From: Sphingomonas insulae
GTDB lineage: Bacteria > Pseudomonadota > Alphaproteobacteria > Sphingomonadales > Sphingomonadaceae
Direction: 5' to 3'
DNA: 64,000 bases
NCBI RefSeq assembly: GCF_010450875.1
Contig: NZ_CP048421.1
Coordinates: forward strand, 128,929-192,928
Part shown: positions 62,804 through 64,000 of the stretch, piece by piece
Numbering within the stretch: position 1 is the stretch's first letter
Layout: each line of letters starts with the position of its first letter
The notes under the pieces: model-generated
Seen by the model: only the letters and a program-made list of their open reading frames with translations
Told to the model about the DNA's origin: nothing
Databases searched by the model: none
Position numbers and translations under genes: made by a program

Positions 62804-64000
62804 ACCGTCACCTCGGCCAAGCCTTCGTTGACCGTCATCGTTTCGCGTTCGCGCGGTATCGCTCGCGCCTGAGCGATGGCGTCGTGCCACCGCTGCTCGA
62901 TCCGTGCGATATCGGCGGCAGGGATGACACGCTGGACGTCGCGGACGAAACTGCGGGCGATGACCGTGCCGATGAGCGTGACAAGGCACAGGATCGAAAG
63001 CCACCAGATATGCCAGACCAGGCCGAAGCCGAGCATTGCGCCCACAGTGCCGCTTACCGGCCCGACCATGCTGTTTCGTGGCATGTCGATGTCATGATAG
63101 TCCTCGGGCGCCCCATAGGGATCGCCTTTCCGCTTACCGTCGAAGAACGGATCACGCCCCGCGACGACCGGAAGATTGGCGTAATTGTATTCGGGGGGAG
63201 GCGCGGAGGTCGACCATTCCAAACCACGCCCGTCCCACGGATCGCCGACGAACACCCGGTTCGCATCGCGGTCGCGCATACTGACCCAGAGCTGCACGAA
63301 CAGCGACGCAAGGCCGCTCGCCAGGATTAACGCGCCAACGCCGGCGACGTAGAGCCACGGCCGGAACGCCGGCTCGAAGAACGCCTGGCTTCGCCGCGCC
63401 GCGCCGCCAGCACCCAGCACGTAGAGCGGCATGAAGGCGAGGTAGAACCCCACCACCCAACACCCGAATGCGATACGCCCCCATTTTTCATTCAGCCGGA
63501 AACCAAACGCCTTCGGAAACCAATAATGCGTCGCGGCGAGCATGCCGTAGAGCAGCCCCGGGATCAGCATGTTGTGGAAGTGCGCGATCAGAAATAGCGT
63601 GTTGTGAACGAGATAGTCGAGCGGGGGAAAGGCGAGCAGGATGCCGGTGAACCCGCCGAGCACGAAGGTCATCATGAACGCCAGCGAGTAGAGCATCGGC
63701 ACGGTGAAGCGCACCTCGCCGCGGAACATCGTCCAGATCCAGTCATAGATCTTGACGCCGGTCGGCACGCCGATCGTCATGGTCGCGATGCCGAACACCG
63801 CATTGAGATTGGCGCTTTGGCCCATCGTGAAAAAGTGATGGACCCAGACGGTGAACGACAGGACCGCAATCGTCATCGTTGCCCACACGAGCGAGGTGTA
63901 GCCGTAGAGCTCTTTTGACGAAAAGGTCGACACCACCTCGGAATAGACGCCGAACGCGGGCAGGATCAGGATGTAGACCTCGGGATGACCGAACAGCCAG
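62800..64000 (-). CDS. cyoB: cytochrome o ubiquinol oxidase subunit I (5' end beyond window)
   Basis: The visible 400 codons give the C-terminal part of the haem-copper oxidase subunit I. HPEVY holds the proton-channel Glu, HHFFTMG carries Cu(B) ligands, VPTGVKIYDW contains the K-channel Lys and AHFHN holds the haem ligands. The later part has the long CyoB-type C-terminal extension. It differs from E. coli after the haem ligands (HFHNMLIPG, not HFHNVIIGG). It reduces O2 with quinol and pumps protons. The frame is open to the right edge, where cyoA is expected further on. Confidence 0.94.
   Translation of the reverse strand, partial: WLFGHPEVYILILPAFGVYSEVVSTFSSKELYGYTSLVWATMTIAVLSFTVWVHHFFTMGQSANLNAVFGIATMTIGVPTGVKIYDWIWTMFRGEVRFTVPMLYSLAFMMTFVLGGFTGILLAFPPLDYLVHNTLFLIAHFHNMLIPGLLYGMLAATHYWFPKAFGFRLNEKWGRIAFGCWVVGFYLAFMPLYVLGAGGAARRSQAFFEPAFRPWLYVAGVGALILASGLASLFVQLWVSMRDRDANRVFVGDPWDGRGLEWSTSAPPPEYNYANLPVVAGRDPFFDGKRKGDPYGAPEDYHDIDMPRNSMVGPVSGTVGAMLGFGLVWHIWWLSILCLVTLIGTVIARSFVRDVQRVIPAADIARIEQRWHDAIAQARAIPRERETMTVNEGLAEVTV

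Noticed and set aside
1..64000. tRNA or rRNA genes
   Set aside because: No cloverleaf with a conserved TTCGA arm and CCA-side pairing, and no rRNA-like stretch, was noticed by eye. A covariance-model scan would be decisive.

Overview
The window looks like part of a large plasmid or chromid, or a plasmid-derived island, of a sphingomonad-type alphaproteobacterium. The evidence is the high GC content, the RPA-family RepA and RepC initiators, the ArdC/ParB/strawberry-notch backbone block, EcfG-type promoter elements, and many transport and envelope genes of the kind seen in Sphingomonas. The host assignment is an inference from gene content, not from a search.

Region 1 (1-16.9 kb) is the replication and maintenance backbone, almost all on the minus strand. 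It starts at the left edge with a PP-loop ATPase that runs off the window. Next come two uncharacterised proteins, a small basic protein, a second PP-loop (PAPS-reductase-like) gene interrupted by an in-frame TGA, the antirestriction protease ArdC, a 690-aa ParB-like protein and a 1407-aa methyltransferase-helicase of the strawberry-notch family. ATGA overlaps and a leader element repeated three times tie parts of this block together. Two different initiators follow (RepA and RepC). Copies of one iteron (core CGTGCTTTACCGCACG) lie upstream of both, and a candidate antisense RNA with an intrinsic terminator lies upstream of repC. Behind repC sits a small regulatory cassette: a winged-helix protein, a membrane protein, a small helical protein and a LuxR-type HTH protein with a C-terminal membrane anchor.

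Region 2 (17-29.5 kb) is mixed accessory DNA. It has a frameshifted NmrA-like reductase divergent from its TetR regulator with a clear operator, a secreted M61-like peptidase, and two PAS-rich hybrid histidine kinases flanking a RES/Xre toxin-antitoxin pair. A tyrosine recombinase follows, preceded by a perfect 16-bp inverted repeat.

Region 3 (29.5-61.5 kb) is dominated by ion transport, osmotic and envelope functions. It contains a sorbosone-dehydrogenase-like lipoprotein with a DUF2231 partner, plus a decayed second copy of the dehydrogenase. It also has a CueR-like MerR regulator facing a glutaredoxin-MauE fusion, a ClC transporter, two SLC13 permeases, a CPA1 antiporter, two MscS channels, and DUF2254, DUF421, DUF202 and DUF389 membrane proteins. 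The remaining genes are a small lipoprotein with an EcfG-type promoter, an EEP-family hydrolase, PQQ glucose dehydrogenase, GH97, a TrkA-type K+ channel, NhaA, an APC-like permease, BrkB, an AI-2E-type transporter and an L,D-transpeptidase. The set fits adaptation to acid, salt and turgor stress, with periplasmic sugar oxidation feeding quinone.

Region 4 (61.9-64 kb) holds cyoD, cyoC and the 3' part of cyoB on the minus strand, encoding a cytochrome o-type ubiquinol oxidase joined by ATGA overlaps. It could reoxidise the quinol made by glucose dehydrogenase. No tRNA, rRNA, CRISPR array or intact insertion sequence was recognised.
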